Assembly: GCA_905203045.1 (NCBI GenBank)
Contig: CAJKUH010000012.1
Coordinates: 1 to 64,000, forward strand
Length of the DNA stretch: 64,000 nucleotides
Reading direction: 5' to 3'
Source: an uncultured Eggerthella sp.
GTDB lineage: Bacteria; Actinomycetota; Coriobacteriia; Coriobacteriales; Eggerthellaceae
Shown here in pieces: positions 33,515 to 41,902 of this stretch. The notes beneath the pieces were generated by a model. That model was not told where the DNA came from. It ran no database searches and worked only from the letters and a program-made list of their open reading frames with translations. Both the position numbers and the translations under genes were made by a program. Numbering within the stretch: position 1 is the stretch's first letter; the number at the start of each line of letters is the position of its first letter.

Positions 33515-35230
33515 CTACCCTTGCTGAAGAGGGAATTGCATGATGATGCAAAAGCCGTTGCCTTCCTCGCTTCGCACGGTGAACGTGCCTCCATGCACCA
33601 GGACAATGCGTGCGATTAAGGGCATGCCCAAACCGTGCTGACCAATGGTCGTGTGGGGCAAGCGTGCGGGTTCGGCGGTGTCTTCGGCTGCAGCTGGAAG
33701 TACCGTGTTTGGAAGGGCTGTAGTGGGAGCTTCAGGTGTGCGGCTGCGCTTCAGCGCCCACGGTTTGATGATGGGCGTTTCGTAGCTGGTGGGATACGCC
33801 GTTGGTTGTGCATAGGGCAGGGGAGCGGCAGGTGCGCCCGGCATGCTTGCTTGGGGCATTGCGCCCGGTATGCTTCCGGCGGCAAAGGTGAAATGGGTGC
33901 CGTCGAGCTCGGTGAGCAGGCCCGCATCAAGGTAGTCTTCCTGCAGCATGCGTGCCAAGGCGGTCAATTTCGCGGGCGTCATGCCGCTGCCGTTGTCGGA
34001 AACGGTGAGGCAAACGTTGCCGTTGCGCAGGTGAAGGCCCAGCTCGATGGTGCAGTGGTACTGGTTATGCTTCAGCGCGTTGTTCAGCGCATTGCTCAAG
34101 GCGCGCTGCATAAGGCGCTCATCACCCTGGATTGTTGCGGTTGACGCTGCCTCTTCGATATCAAGGCGTATCTCGGCATTGCCGTTCAAGCCTTGGTTCA
34201 GGTAGCTTGCCGCCACTTCGCGCATCAGGCGGGCAAGTCCGAGCGTGCTTATCTTCAACGGCTGCATGTCGTATTCGAGTTGGGTGGCGATGTTCAAGTC
34301 TTCCACCAAATCGCGGATGCGAATGCCCTGCTGCACAATGGTGCTGGCGGTTTGCTGCTGGGCAGGCGGCAGGGCGGGGTCGTGTTCCAAGCGCTCGGCG
34401 TGGCCCATTGCCACGGCAAGCGGAGTGCGCACATCGTGCGAAACGCCAGCAATCCAATTCTTTCGCGCGGTTTCCTTATGTTCTAGGGTGTGGGAAACCT
34501 GGTTGATGCGCGTCCCGATGGGACGCAGCACGCCGCCGAAGCGCACCTGGGCAGGTTTTCCTTCGGCCAGGTTGTTAAGGGCGTGCAGCGTGGGCTCGAT
34601 GTTCTTGATGATGCTGCGTTGCGAAAAGGTGTACAGCAAAAAGATGATGGCCAGGTCAACCATGAAGAACAGCAGCACGTAAAGCGGAATGCGGTACAGT
34701 GCCGTTTGTTCTACCGTGATGCCGAACGAAGCGTATTGCTGATAGGGGTAGCCGAGCACCACCAGGTATGGGTCTTTCGTCCAGATGAAGGTGGTATCGT
34801 TGCCAAACGTGCGGTCGCGCGACATCACGGCAATCTGATTCTGGGTGAACGAAGCAGGAAAATCGTTGGGCGTGTGGTACGTCCATGCTACCGACCCGTC
34901 CGGGTTCAGCACGGCGGCCCAGCACTGTGCGGCATCGAGGTTTTCCCTGATGTCGGGGCTTGTGGGGTTGTCGTTTTCCGCCAAGGTCCAGGTGCCGTCT
35001 GCGTTCTGCGTTAGGCAGTCGGCGAGCTCGGAAACGCGTACGTAGCTGTGCTGAGGATTGTCGCCGTCCCAAGCGTGGTCGTTCAATAGCTCTGCGGCGG
35101 AAATCCCGAACAGCAGCAGAAGGTCGATCAACAGCACGGCCATGGTCATCAGCGCAAACAGGAAAAGCTGCTTTACGGCGAAGAAGCGTCCGGGGTTTCC
35201 TTCTGCTGCGGCCTTCTTTGACTTCGGCAT
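33515..35230 (-). CDS. Sensor histidine kinase with a long insertion in the ATP lid
   Basis: A 571-residue membrane histidine kinase. Two membrane helices (about 20-43 and 181-201) flank an extracellular sensor domain of about 135 residues. Then come a HAMP-like linker and the H-box GVSHDVRTPLAVAMGH with His265. The ATPase domain has the N-box around Asn383 (SNALNNALKHN), the G1 box SDNGSGM (411-417) and the G2 box GQHGLGM (530-536). Between G1 and G2 sits a Pro/Ala-rich stretch (about 450-525) with several Met-Pro repeats, absent from ordinary kinases. It follows its response regulator by nine bases. The divergent ABC exporter is the likely target. ATG 35230. Confidence 0.93.
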   Translation of the reverse strand: MPKSKKAAAEGNPGRFFAVKQLFLFALMTMAVLLIDLLLLFGISAAELLNDHAWDGDNPQHSYVRVSELADCLTQNADGTWTLAENDNPTSPDIRENLDAAQCWAAVLNPDGSVAWTYHTPNDFPASFTQNQIAVMSRDRTFGNDTTFIWTKDPYLVVLGYPYQQYASFGITVEQTALYRIPLYVLLFFMVDLAIIFLLYTFSQRSIIKNIEPTLHALNNLAEGKPAQVRFGGVLRPIGTRINQVSHTLEHKETARKNWIAGVSHDVRTPLAVAMGHAERLEHDPALPPAQQQTASTIVQQGIRIRDLVEDLNIATQLEYDMQPLKISTLGLARLMREVAASYLNQGLNGNAEIRLDIEEAASTATIQGDERLMQRALSNALNNALKHNQYHCTIELGLHLRNGNVCLTVSDNGSGMTPAKLTALARMLQEDYLDAGLLTELDGTHFTFAAGSIPGAMPQASMPGAPAAPLPYAQPTAYPTSYETPIIKPWALKRSRTPEAPTTALPNTVLPAAAEDTAEPARLPHTTIGQHGLGMPLIARIVLVHGGTFTVRSEEGNGFCIIMQFPLQQG

Positions 35231-35239
35231 GGCTGTTAC

Positions 35240-35953
35240 CTAGTTGCCTTCGACCAGCAATTTGTACCCCAAGCCCTTCATGGTGATGAGTGATTCGGGC
35301 TTGGAGGGGTTCAGCTCTATCTTCTCGCGGATGCGGCGGATATGCGTCATAAGCGATTGCTCGTAGCCGAAGGTGGAGCCCCAGCATTCTTCGCACAAAC
35401 GGTCGGTGGTTACAATGCGGTTGGCGTTGTTGGCAAGGATGCGCACCAAGTCGCTTTCTTTTGCCGTGAGGTACACGGGGTCGGCGCCGTCTTTTCTTAC
35501 CTCGACGTTTTCCAGGTCGATGGTGCAGTGGGCAAGGCGCAGCACGGGGGTGCTGTCGGGGTAGCAGCGACGCAGCACGGCGTAGATGCGTAGCACTAGT
35601 TCCTGCGGCGAAAACGGCTTGGTAAGGTAATCGTCGGCACCGGCGCGCAGGCCGGTAAGGAGGTCGTTCGTCTCGTCGCGTGCGGTAAGGAATATCACCG
35701 GCAGGGGATTGCGCCCGGAAAGCTGACGAAGGTAGGTGCACAGGGCGAATCCGTCGCCATCGGGCAGCGCAACATCGAGCACCGCCAAATCGGGGTGGTG
35801 CGCTTCATAGGCGGCAAGGCCTCCTGCCACCGTGGCGGCAGTCATCACGTTTGTGAAACCGTCGGCCACAAGCACTGTTTCCAAAAGGCGCAAAAGCTCG
35901 GGCTCGTCGTCGACCAGCAGGATCTTCTTGGTATGTAGCGCATCGATTTCCAT
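35240..35953 (-). CDS. OmpR/PhoB-family response regulator
   Basis: A 237-residue response regulator. The receiver domain has KKILLVDDEPELL (acidic pair, residues 9-21), the phospho-acceptor Asp in AVLDVALPDGDG (about 57) and the Lys in TKPFSPQE (about 108). The C-terminal winged helix (about 135-235) ends IREKIELNP..GLGYKL, the OmpR/PhoB pattern. It leads the kinase gene and is divergent from an ABC exporter. Three direct repeats with 11-base spacing at 36004-36033 look like its binding site. ATG 35953. Confidence 0.95.
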   Translation of the reverse strand: MEIDALHTKKILLVDDEPELLRLLETVLVADGFTNVMTAATVAGGLAAYEAHHPDLAVLDVALPDGDGFALCTYLRQLSGRNPLPVIFLTARDETNDLLTGLRAGADDYLTKPFSPQELVLRIYAVLRRCYPDSTPVLRLAHCTIDLENVEVRKDGADPVYLTAKESDLVRILANNANRIVTTDRLCEECWGSTFGYEQSLMTHIRRIREKIELNPSKPESLITMKGLGYKLLVEGN

Positions 35954-36003
35954 ACCTGCATTGTAGGGCCATTTCCTTGTGCGGTAGGGGGCCGCAGCAA
36001 AAG

Positions 36004-36033
36004 TCAGGTAAATGTCAGGTACGTGCCAGGCTC
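36004..36033. promoter_or_regulatory. Three 11-base-spaced direct repeats, likely response-regulator site
   Basis: GTCAGGTA at 36004-36011, GTCAGGTA at 36015-36022 and GCCAGGCT at 36026-36033 recur every 11 bases, the spacing favoured by OmpR/PhoB-type dimers, in the 152-base gap between the regulator and the ABC genes. Confidence 0.6.
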
Positions 36034-36105
36034 GCGCAAGGGCTGCTTTCTATCGTTGAATGCGCAGGGCAGACGGGCCTTGCGCAAAGCGAGGAAGGAA
36101 CGGCC

Positions 36106-36897
36106 ATGCCTGAAACGATACTGGAAGTTCAAAACATTTCGAAATGCTACGGCGGTGGGGGAAAGCACCGAAAGGGGCACGATGAAAACACCACCAAAGC
36201 GCTTGACTCGGTAAGCTTTTCCGTTGAAGCGGGCGAGTTCGTTGCCATTATGGGGCCAAGCGGCTCGGGGAAATCAACGCTGCTGAATTGCCTGGCGACC
36301 ATCGATGCGCCCACAGAAGGCAGCATCGCCGTGGGCGGAAAGGCGGTGGTGGGCCTTTCCTCTGCGGAGGTGGCGAAGTTCCGACGCGAGGAACTGGGAT
36401 TCATCTTCCAGGATTCGAATATGCTTGACACGCTTACCATCAGGGAAAACATCGCCCTCGCCCTAACGTTGACAAACGCGCCGGCGCGTGAGGTGAAGCC
36501 TCAGGTGGAAGGGCTGGCGGCACGGTTGGGAATCGAGTCGACGCTTGACAGGTACCCGTACGAGGTTTCAGGCGGGCAGCGCCAGCGTGCAGCGGCGGCG
36601 CGCGCGGTGATAACGAAGCCCCGTTTGATTCTGGCCGACGAGCCCGCCGGCGCGCTTGACAGCAAAGCCACGAAAGACCTGCTTGCCAACCTTGTTTTCC
36701 TGAACAAAGGGGGCGCCACCATCGTGATGGTTACCCACGATTCGAACGTTGCCAGCTATTGCGGGCGCATCCTGTTCATCCGCGACGGCAAGCTGTGGGG
36801 CGAAATGCTTCGTGGCAGCAACGACCGCAAAACCTTCTTGGCGCGCATTTTGGCCGCTACCACGCGCATGGAAGAAGGCGATTCCTATGACGCTTAA
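36106..36897 (+). CDS. ABC transporter ATP-binding protein (LolD/BceA type)
   Basis: A 263-residue ATPase of the MacB/LolD/BceA family. Walker A is GPSGSGKST (about 53-61), the signature is VSGGQRQRAAAARAV (about 154), Walker B is LILADEPAGAL, and the H-loop His is in VTHDS. A short insertion rich in Gly, Lys and His lies near residues 18-30. It partners the FtsX-type permease encoded next, whose start overlaps its end by 11 bases. ATG 36106 follows AGGAAGG. Control by the divergent two-component system is likely, as in peptide-antibiotic resistance modules. Confidence 0.95.
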   Translation: MPETILEVQNISKCYGGGGKHRKGHDENTTKALDSVSFSVEAGEFVAIMGPSGSGKSTLLNCLATIDAPTEGSIAVGGKAVVGLSSAEVAKFRREELGFIFQDSNMLDTLTIRENIALALTLTNAPAREVKPQVEGLAARLGIESTLDRYPYEVSGGQRQRAAAARAVITKPRLILADEPAGALDSKATKDLLANLVFLNKGGATIVMVTHDSNVASYCGRILFIRDGKLWGEMLRGSNDRKTFLARILAATTRMEEGDSYDA

Positions 36898-38935
36898 ATT
36901 GGCTTGGGCGAATGTGCGCAGGTCGTACAAGGACTTCGCCATTTACTTCATCACCCTTCTGGTGGGCGTGGCCGTGTTCTACGCATTCAATTCCATCGAA
37001 GCCCAGCGGGGTGTGCTGGCGCTTTCCAAGGCGCAGGGGCAGATGATAGAGATGCTGGGCTTGCTCACCGATATCGTGTCGGTGCTCATCACCGTCATCA
37101 TGGCGTTTCTGGTGGTGTATGCCAGTCGCTTCCTTATCAAGCGACGCAACAAGGAATTCGGCCTGTATCTTCTGCTGGGCATGCAGCGTGGGCGCCTTTT
37201 GCGCCTAACGGCCGCGGAGACTCTGATGGTAGGCTTGGCGTCTCTTGGGGCGGGGCTCCTGCTGGGCGTGGGCCTTTCCCAGGTGCTGGTGTGGGCCACT
37301 GCATTCATGTTCCAGGCGAACATGAGCAGCGCGTTCACCTTTCTTTTCGCGCCTGAGATTGCCGTGCGCACCGTGGTGACGTTTTGCGCTATCTTCGCGG
37401 TTTCCCTGCTGATAAACGTAGGGTACTTGATGCGCGCGAAGCTGGTCGATCTCATCAACGCCGACCGCAAGAACGAGGTGCTTACGCTTCGCAGCATCCC
37501 AGTCTCCTTCGCATTGTTCGCAGCCTCCTGCGCGATTATCGGTTTCTCGTACCACTTGTTGCTGGAAAACGGCCTGCTTACTGCCGACAGCAAGTTCTGG
37601 GTGGCTACGGTGCTGGTATGCGTAGGCACGCTGCTGTTCTTCTACTCGCTTTCGGGGTTCCTGCTAAGGTTTGCGCAGGTGGCAAGGCCGGTGTACTACC
37701 GTGGTTTGAACATGTTTGTGCTGCGTGAGATTGCCTCGCGCGTCAACTCGACGTTCGTTTCCATGGGCGTGATCTGTCTGACGCTGTTTCTTGCCATTGC
37801 CAGCGTGTGCGGCGGCATCGGCATCTGCAGCGCCATGAACAACGGGTATCGCACCGGCTACGACGCCAGCATGAGGGTGCTGTACTTTTCCGGGCAGCAA
37901 ACCTTCCCGCAAGACGTGAACGAGCAGATGGCGCAACGCTTCGGGCAAGTGGGTGCTGCTCCTTGGAATACGTTGGTAAAGGAAGCGAAGCAGGTTGATT
38001 TCTATGAATCGGATCTAACTTTGGGCGCTTTCGATGCGCTTTCGGACAAGCCTCTTAATGACTATGTTTCCAACGCAATGGATGGCTATCAGAAAACAGC
38101 GGTGTGCGTGGTGAAGCTTTCGCAATACAACCAGGCGCTGCAAATGGAGGGCAAAGATCCCGTTTCGCTTGGGCAAGGTCAGGCGCTTGTTGCCTGCGAT
38201 ATGGACATGATGGCCGACTACTATAAGGCAGTCGTCGCCTCGGGTGGAAGCGTTTCCGTATACGGGAAAACCCTGGAATTGGCGCCCTTTGTCGCGCAGG
38301 AAAGCATCGAGACTACGTCGGTTGCCACCAATTCCGGCATGTTGGTGGTGAACGATGACGCCGTGCCCTCAGGAACCCTGGTGTATTCCTCGTTGCTTAA
38401 CGTGGACTACACCAGCGCCGATGCCGAAGAGCAATGGGCCAATGGCGTGGAAAAGGTGGCAGAGGAATTCGGTGAAGACGGTGCGTCAAGAATCGGGGTG
38501 TTTGAAACCAAGCAGCAGGTGCACGACCAGGGCATTGGCCTCACCACAGTGGTAAGCTACCTGGCTATCTACATCGGGTTCGTGCTGGTGGTTGCCTGTG
38601 CCGCCATTCTGGCAATCCAGCAGCTTACCGCCGCGTCCGACAATCGCAAGCGCTACGTTCTGCTTTCGAAACTGGGCGCTTCGAAGAGCATGCTTGACAG
38701 TGCGTTGCTCAAGCAGGTTGCCATAGCCTTCCTGTTCCCATTGGCGCTTGCCGTGTGCCATTCCACATGCGCGTTGATCACGGTAAGCGATGTGGTGCAG
38801 ATGTTCGGCCATATCGAGATCGGGTACGTGGCGGGTATTGCCTCGATTGCATTCGCCGTGGTCTACGGCGCGTACTTCCTGCTCACGTTCTTCCAGGCAA
38901 GAAGCATTGTCCATTCCGGTTTGCAGGAATGGTAA
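36887..38935 (+). CDS. FtsX-like ABC permease (BceB type)
   Basis: A 682-residue permease with about ten membrane segments. The N-terminal FtsX domain (MTLKLAWANVRRSYKDFAIYF in outline) and helices to about residue 310 are followed by an extracellular domain of about 230 residues (about 315-550). The last three helices are at about 558-680. This is the BceB-like topology used to export or free targets of antimicrobial peptides. No kinase of the small intramembrane-sensing type is nearby; the partner kinase here has its own sensor domain. ATG 36887 overlaps the ATPase gene. Confidence 0.92.
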   Translation: MTLKLAWANVRRSYKDFAIYFITLLVGVAVFYAFNSIEAQRGVLALSKAQGQMIEMLGLLTDIVSVLITVIMAFLVVYASRFLIKRRNKEFGLYLLLGMQRGRLLRLTAAETLMVGLASLGAGLLLGVGLSQVLVWATAFMFQANMSSAFTFLFAPEIAVRTVVTFCAIFAVSLLINVGYLMRAKLVDLINADRKNEVLTLRSIPVSFALFAASCAIIGFSYHLLLENGLLTADSKFWVATVLVCVGTLLFFYSLSGFLLRFAQVARPVYYRGLNMFVLREIASRVNSTFVSMGVICLTLFLAIASVCGGIGICSAMNNGYRTGYDASMRVLYFSGQQTFPQDVNEQMAQRFGQVGAAPWNTLVKEAKQVDFYESDLTLGAFDALSDKPLNDYVSNAMDGYQKTAVCVVKLSQYNQALQMEGKDPVSLGQGQALVACDMDMMADYYKAVVASGGSVSVYGKTLELAPFVAQESIETTSVATNSGMLVVNDDAVPSGTLVYSSLLNVDYTSADAEEQWANGVEKVAEEFGEDGASRIGVFETKQQVHDQGIGLTTVVSYLAIYIGFVLVVACAAILAIQQLTAASDNRKRYVLLSKLGASKSMLDSALLKQVAIAFLFPLALAVCHSTCALITVSDVVQMFGHIEIGYVAGIASIAFAVVYGAYFLLTFFQARSIVHSGLQEW

Positions 38936-39010
38936 GGCATCGCTGGGGCTTGAGATGCGTTGCCGGGTTTTGCTTTTGACGCGGGATTAGCCTGATGCTC
39001 CATTAAAGAG

Positions 39011-39045
39011 AAAAGCCCCCTACCTGCACAGCAGGTAGGGGGCTT
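39011..39045 (-). terminator. Intrinsic terminator after the MFS-CBS gene
   Basis: A perfect 15-base-pair stem (39013-39027, 39031-39045) followed on the minus strand by TTCTCTTT. It lies between convergent genes and may serve both. Confidence 0.85.
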
Positions 39046-39070
39046 GGTGTTTCAACAAGGGCAAGAGACT

Positions 39071-41005
39071 TTATGCCTTTGCGGGCTTGCCTTCTTTCGC
39101 CAGCGCTTCGATGGCGGCGAGGTTTGCCATGGTGGAGCGGATGACATCGGAACGGGAAAGCGAGCCGATAAGCGTGCCGTTTTCGTCTACGACGGGCGCC
39201 TTCTTGATGCGCTTTTCCGCCAGCAGGCGGCATGCCTCGTCAAGCTCCGATCCACTTTCCACGGAAATGGCGCCCTTGGTGGCGATGCGCATCACGTTCA
39301 GGTCGAGCAAGTCGGTAACGCGCTGGGCGAAGTTCTCGTCGTCGGTGGCGCGGTACAGCATCAGCGTTGCGTCTACCAGAGCGCCATCGCTGCGCCCGAT
39401 GTACTTCATGATGTCGCCGTCGGAAATGAAGCCGACGACCTTCATGTTCTCATCTACAACCGGCACACCCGAGGTTTTGTTGGCGGCAAGGATCTGGGCA
39501 ACTTCGCGAACCGAATCGGTGCTGTGCACGAAGTACGGCTGCTTGTTCATGGCCAGGTCGACGGCAATGTGGTCGTCGGCCTTGGTGGGCATGCGTAGGG
39601 CATCGATGGCGGCGGGCGCCTTCTTTTCGCTCTTCGTGTCGCGTACCACGGCAACGATTACCACCAGGATCGCCACCATGATAAGCGCGGTGAACGCAAA
39701 GGCGATGCGGTCGCCGGCCATGGCCTGATCAAGGGCGGGCATTTCGGGGAACAGGAACGTCGAGGTGGCGGAAAGCGAAACCAGGATTGCGGTGCCCAGG
39801 GAAGCGCCTACCTGGTTCAGCGTGTTCTGCAGGGCGTTTGCGTGCTGGATAACGCGGTTGTCCAAGGTATTGATGCCCCAGGTGTTAAGCGGGGTAACCA
39901 GTGCCTGCATGCCGACGCCCAGGCAGGTGTAGATGACGATGACATAGGGAATGGGGGAGTCGAGGCCGAAGCCCACCAGGCCGCAGCCGCCGATGGCAGC
40001 GACGATTGCGCCGGGGATGGCAACGCGGCGCACGCCCAGCTTGTCGAACAGACGGCCGGCGAAGAAGCCCATGATGGCGCCCAGCACCGCGCCGGGCAGC
40101 ATGATAAGGCCGGTTTGCAGAGCGGAAACGCCCAGCAGGTTCTGCAGGTAAATGGGAAGCAGGACGCCCGTGCCCACGAGCGCTGCCTGGAGCATGGCAA
40201 CCAGGGTAACGACGATAGCGTACTTGTGGCTCTTCAGCACGTCGACCTTCAACAGGGGAACATCGAGCTTGAGCTGCCTGCGAACGAAGAACGTAAGGAA
40301 GATGGCGCCCACCACGATGAGCACAACCGGGATTGCGATATTCGTAGAAGACGTGATGGTGGCAAGGCCGTACAGCAGGCACAGAAGGCCGATGGAGCAC
40401 AGGGCAACGGACGGCTTGTCGAACGAGGTGGGCTCGAATTCGCCGTAGCTCTTCAGGAAGATGGCGGACAGGATGACGATGAGAACGGCCAGGGCGGTAA
40501 CTAGCACGAACAGCGAGCGCCAGCCGATGGATTCAACCAGCAAACCGGAAAGGGAGGGGCCAACCGCCGGTGCGAAGCCGATTACCAGCGAAACGATGCC
40601 CATGGCGCTGCCGCGCTTTTCGCGCGGGAATACCAGAAGGATCACGGTAAACACCATAGGCATTACCACGCCGCAGGCCGACGCCTGGAAAATGCGGCCC
40701 AAGAGCAGCACGCCGAAGAAGGGCGAAAATGCTGCCAAAAGGGAGCCGATGGCGAACAGGGAAATGCCGGCGATGAACAGCTTGCGGGTAGGAAAGCGTC
40801 CGATGAGGTATGCCGAAAGCGGGATGACGATGGCTTCTACCAGGGAATAGGCGGAGGTGAGCCACTGGACGGTGGTGGCGTCTACGCCCAGGTCGGCCAT
40901 GATGGAGGGGTATGCCGGCGAAAGCAGCGTCTGGTTCAACACAACCAGGGTGGCGCCTGCCAGCAAAATGGCAACGATAACTACTTGGTTACGGGTAAGG
41001 CCCAT
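39071..41005 (-). CDS. DHA2-type MFS exporter fused to a CBS-domain pair
   Basis: A 644-residue protein. Residues 1 to about 480 form a 14-helix DHA2 (EmrB/QacA-like) major-facilitator exporter; LNQTLLSPAYPSIMADLGV near residue 24 and GRIFQASACGVVMPM near 106 are typical. Residues from about 500 to 635 hold two CBS motifs, recognised by TSGVPVVDENMKVVGFISDGD and KAPVVDENGTLIGSLSRSDV, a cytosolic module that binds adenosyl ligands. Ordinary DHA2 pumps end after the last helix. The start ATG 41005 directly follows the MarR stop codon (TAAATG), so the two are cotranscribed. A role in drug or metabolite export gated by nucleotide is inferred. Confidence 0.92.
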   Translation of the reverse strand: MGLTRNQVVIVAILLAGATLVVLNQTLLSPAYPSIMADLGVDATTVQWLTSAYSLVEAIVIPLSAYLIGRFPTRKLFIAGISLFAIGSLLAAFSPFFGVLLLGRIFQASACGVVMPMVFTVILLVFPREKRGSAMGIVSLVIGFAPAVGPSLSGLLVESIGWRSLFVLVTALAVLIVILSAIFLKSYGEFEPTSFDKPSVALCSIGLLCLLYGLATITSSTNIAIPVVLIVVGAIFLTFFVRRQLKLDVPLLKVDVLKSHKYAIVVTLVAMLQAALVGTGVLLPIYLQNLLGVSALQTGLIMLPGAVLGAIMGFFAGRLFDKLGVRRVAIPGAIVAAIGGCGLVGFGLDSPIPYVIVIYTCLGVGMQALVTPLNTWGINTLDNRVIQHANALQNTLNQVGASLGTAILVSLSATSTFLFPEMPALDQAMAGDRIAFAFTALIMVAILVVIVAVVRDTKSEKKAPAAIDALRMPTKADDHIAVDLAMNKQPYFVHSTDSVREVAQILAANKTSGVPVVDENMKVVGFISDGDIMKYIGRSDGALVDATLMLYRATDDENFAQRVTDLLDLNVMRIATKGAISVESGSELDEACRLLAEKRIKKAPVVDENGTLIGSLSRSDVIRSTMANLAAIEALAKEGKPAKA

Positions 41006-41482
41006 TTAGTTTTCCTTTCTAGTGCGATGGTTCGGGGTTGCTGCGCCAAGCTCGCTGCTCAATTCAACAAGCTGGCGAAATGCTTCGAAGCCTTTGATGA
41101 CCTGCCGCTGAAGCTCTTCGGCAGAGGCATTGTTTTCGAAATAGGCTGCGAATTCCGCGTCGATGGCGGCGGATTCCTTTCGCCCTTCTTCGGTGAGGTA
41201 GATGCGAAAGCTTCGCTTGTCGTTTTCGTCCTGGCGACGTTCGATGAAGCCGCGCTGGGAAAGTGGCTCGATGATGGGCCTGAAGTTGGAAGGCTTCACG
41301 CACAGATGGCTGGTCAATTGCTTGATGGTCTGTCCGTCTTGGGAAGCGATGTCGCCTAGCAGGTGGGCCTGGTAGGGGTTCAGATCGTGCTTCGCAACGA
41401 TTTTCGAAAGCGTGGACTTGATGGTGATGTTCATGAATCGGGTTTCTTCGAACAGGATTCGACAGAAATCGAGGGTTTCCAA
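41006..41482 (-). CDS. MarR-family regulator
   Basis: A 158-residue MarR-type winged helix protein. The DNA-binding part reads QTIKQLTSHLCVKPSNFRPII (about residues 51-71) and the wing RRQDENDKRSFRIYLTEEGR (about 82-101). It should repress the MFS-CBS gene that begins immediately after its stop. The start is taken as TTG 41482, with AAAGGAGG ten bases upstream, because MarR proteins need the first helix; ATG 41434 is the alternative. The operator-like palindrome AGGAAACGTTTCCT overlaps this start. Confidence 0.85.
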   Translation of the reverse strand: METLDFCRILFEETRFMNITIKSTLSKIVAKHDLNPYQAHLLGDIASQDGQTIKQLTSHLCVKPSNFRPIIEPLSQRGFIERRQDENDKRSFRIYLTEEGRKESAAIDAEFAAYFENNASAEELQRQVIKGFEAFRQLVELSSELGAATPNHRTRKEN

Positions 41483-41571
41483 GGAAACGTTTCCTCCTTT
41501 CTGGTTCTGGGGAATAAGAAAGCGCCCCCGTATGGGAGCGCTTCTGCTTTTGTTTACGTACTAAATAGTAC
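41482..41571 (-). promoter_or_regulatory. MarR leader: two palindromes and a terminator-like hairpin
   Basis: AGGAAACGTTTCCT (41482-41495) is a perfect palindrome at the translation start. GTACT-AAAT-AGTAC (41558-41562, 41567-41571) lies further upstream in an AT-rich promoter-like region. Between them a hairpin (41518-41529 with 41534-41544, one mismatch and one bulge) is followed on the minus strand by TTATT. Autoregulation and possibly attenuation are suggested. Confidence 0.5.
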
Positions 41572-41760
41572 TAAAACATAATTATATTTTAGAAATAAAT
41601 AGTCATCTTCACACAATGACAACGAATGCGTTATTGACGTTCGAAATGCATGGATGGCTGTCGAGGAATGCAAATGGAGTAGGGGCCGTTCTACTCCTAT
41701 CGGTCCCTATTGAAGAATGGCATGATCCTGATGTTCGGGCATGCGCCAGTAAAACAGCGA

Positions 41761-41859
41761 GCGGGGCTCTGGTGAGTGCAGGAAACCTGAAAAAGGAAGG
41801 GGCTGGCCTTCGTGCCGCCCCGACCGATTGAAGGTTTCCTGCACTCACCAGAGCCCCGC
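41761..41859. repeat. Perfect 28-base inverted repeat with a 43-base loop
   Basis: Arms 41761-41788 and 41832-41859 are exact complements (beginning GCGGGGCTCTGGTGAGTGCA). The loop contains a smaller GGGGC/GCCCC hairpin. It lies in the 420-base gap 41483-41902, whose remaining part (41590-41760) shows nothing recognised. It may be a MITE-like relic or a strong terminator of the operon ending at 41903. Confidence 0.85.
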
Positions 41860-41902
41860 GCAGCATCATCGCGTCTCGTGCGAACGATCCGCTGATTGTA
41901 AA

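Noticed and set aside
33361..33606. N-terminal extension of the RNA methyltransferase to 33606
   Set aside because: The extended frame passes through a palindromic repeat and overlaps the kinase gene; the conserved cysteines and a normal start are at 33360.
41616..41831. A 71-codon frame next to the 28-base inverted repeat
   Set aside because: It lies largely inside the repeat, with no ribosome site or protein-like sequence.
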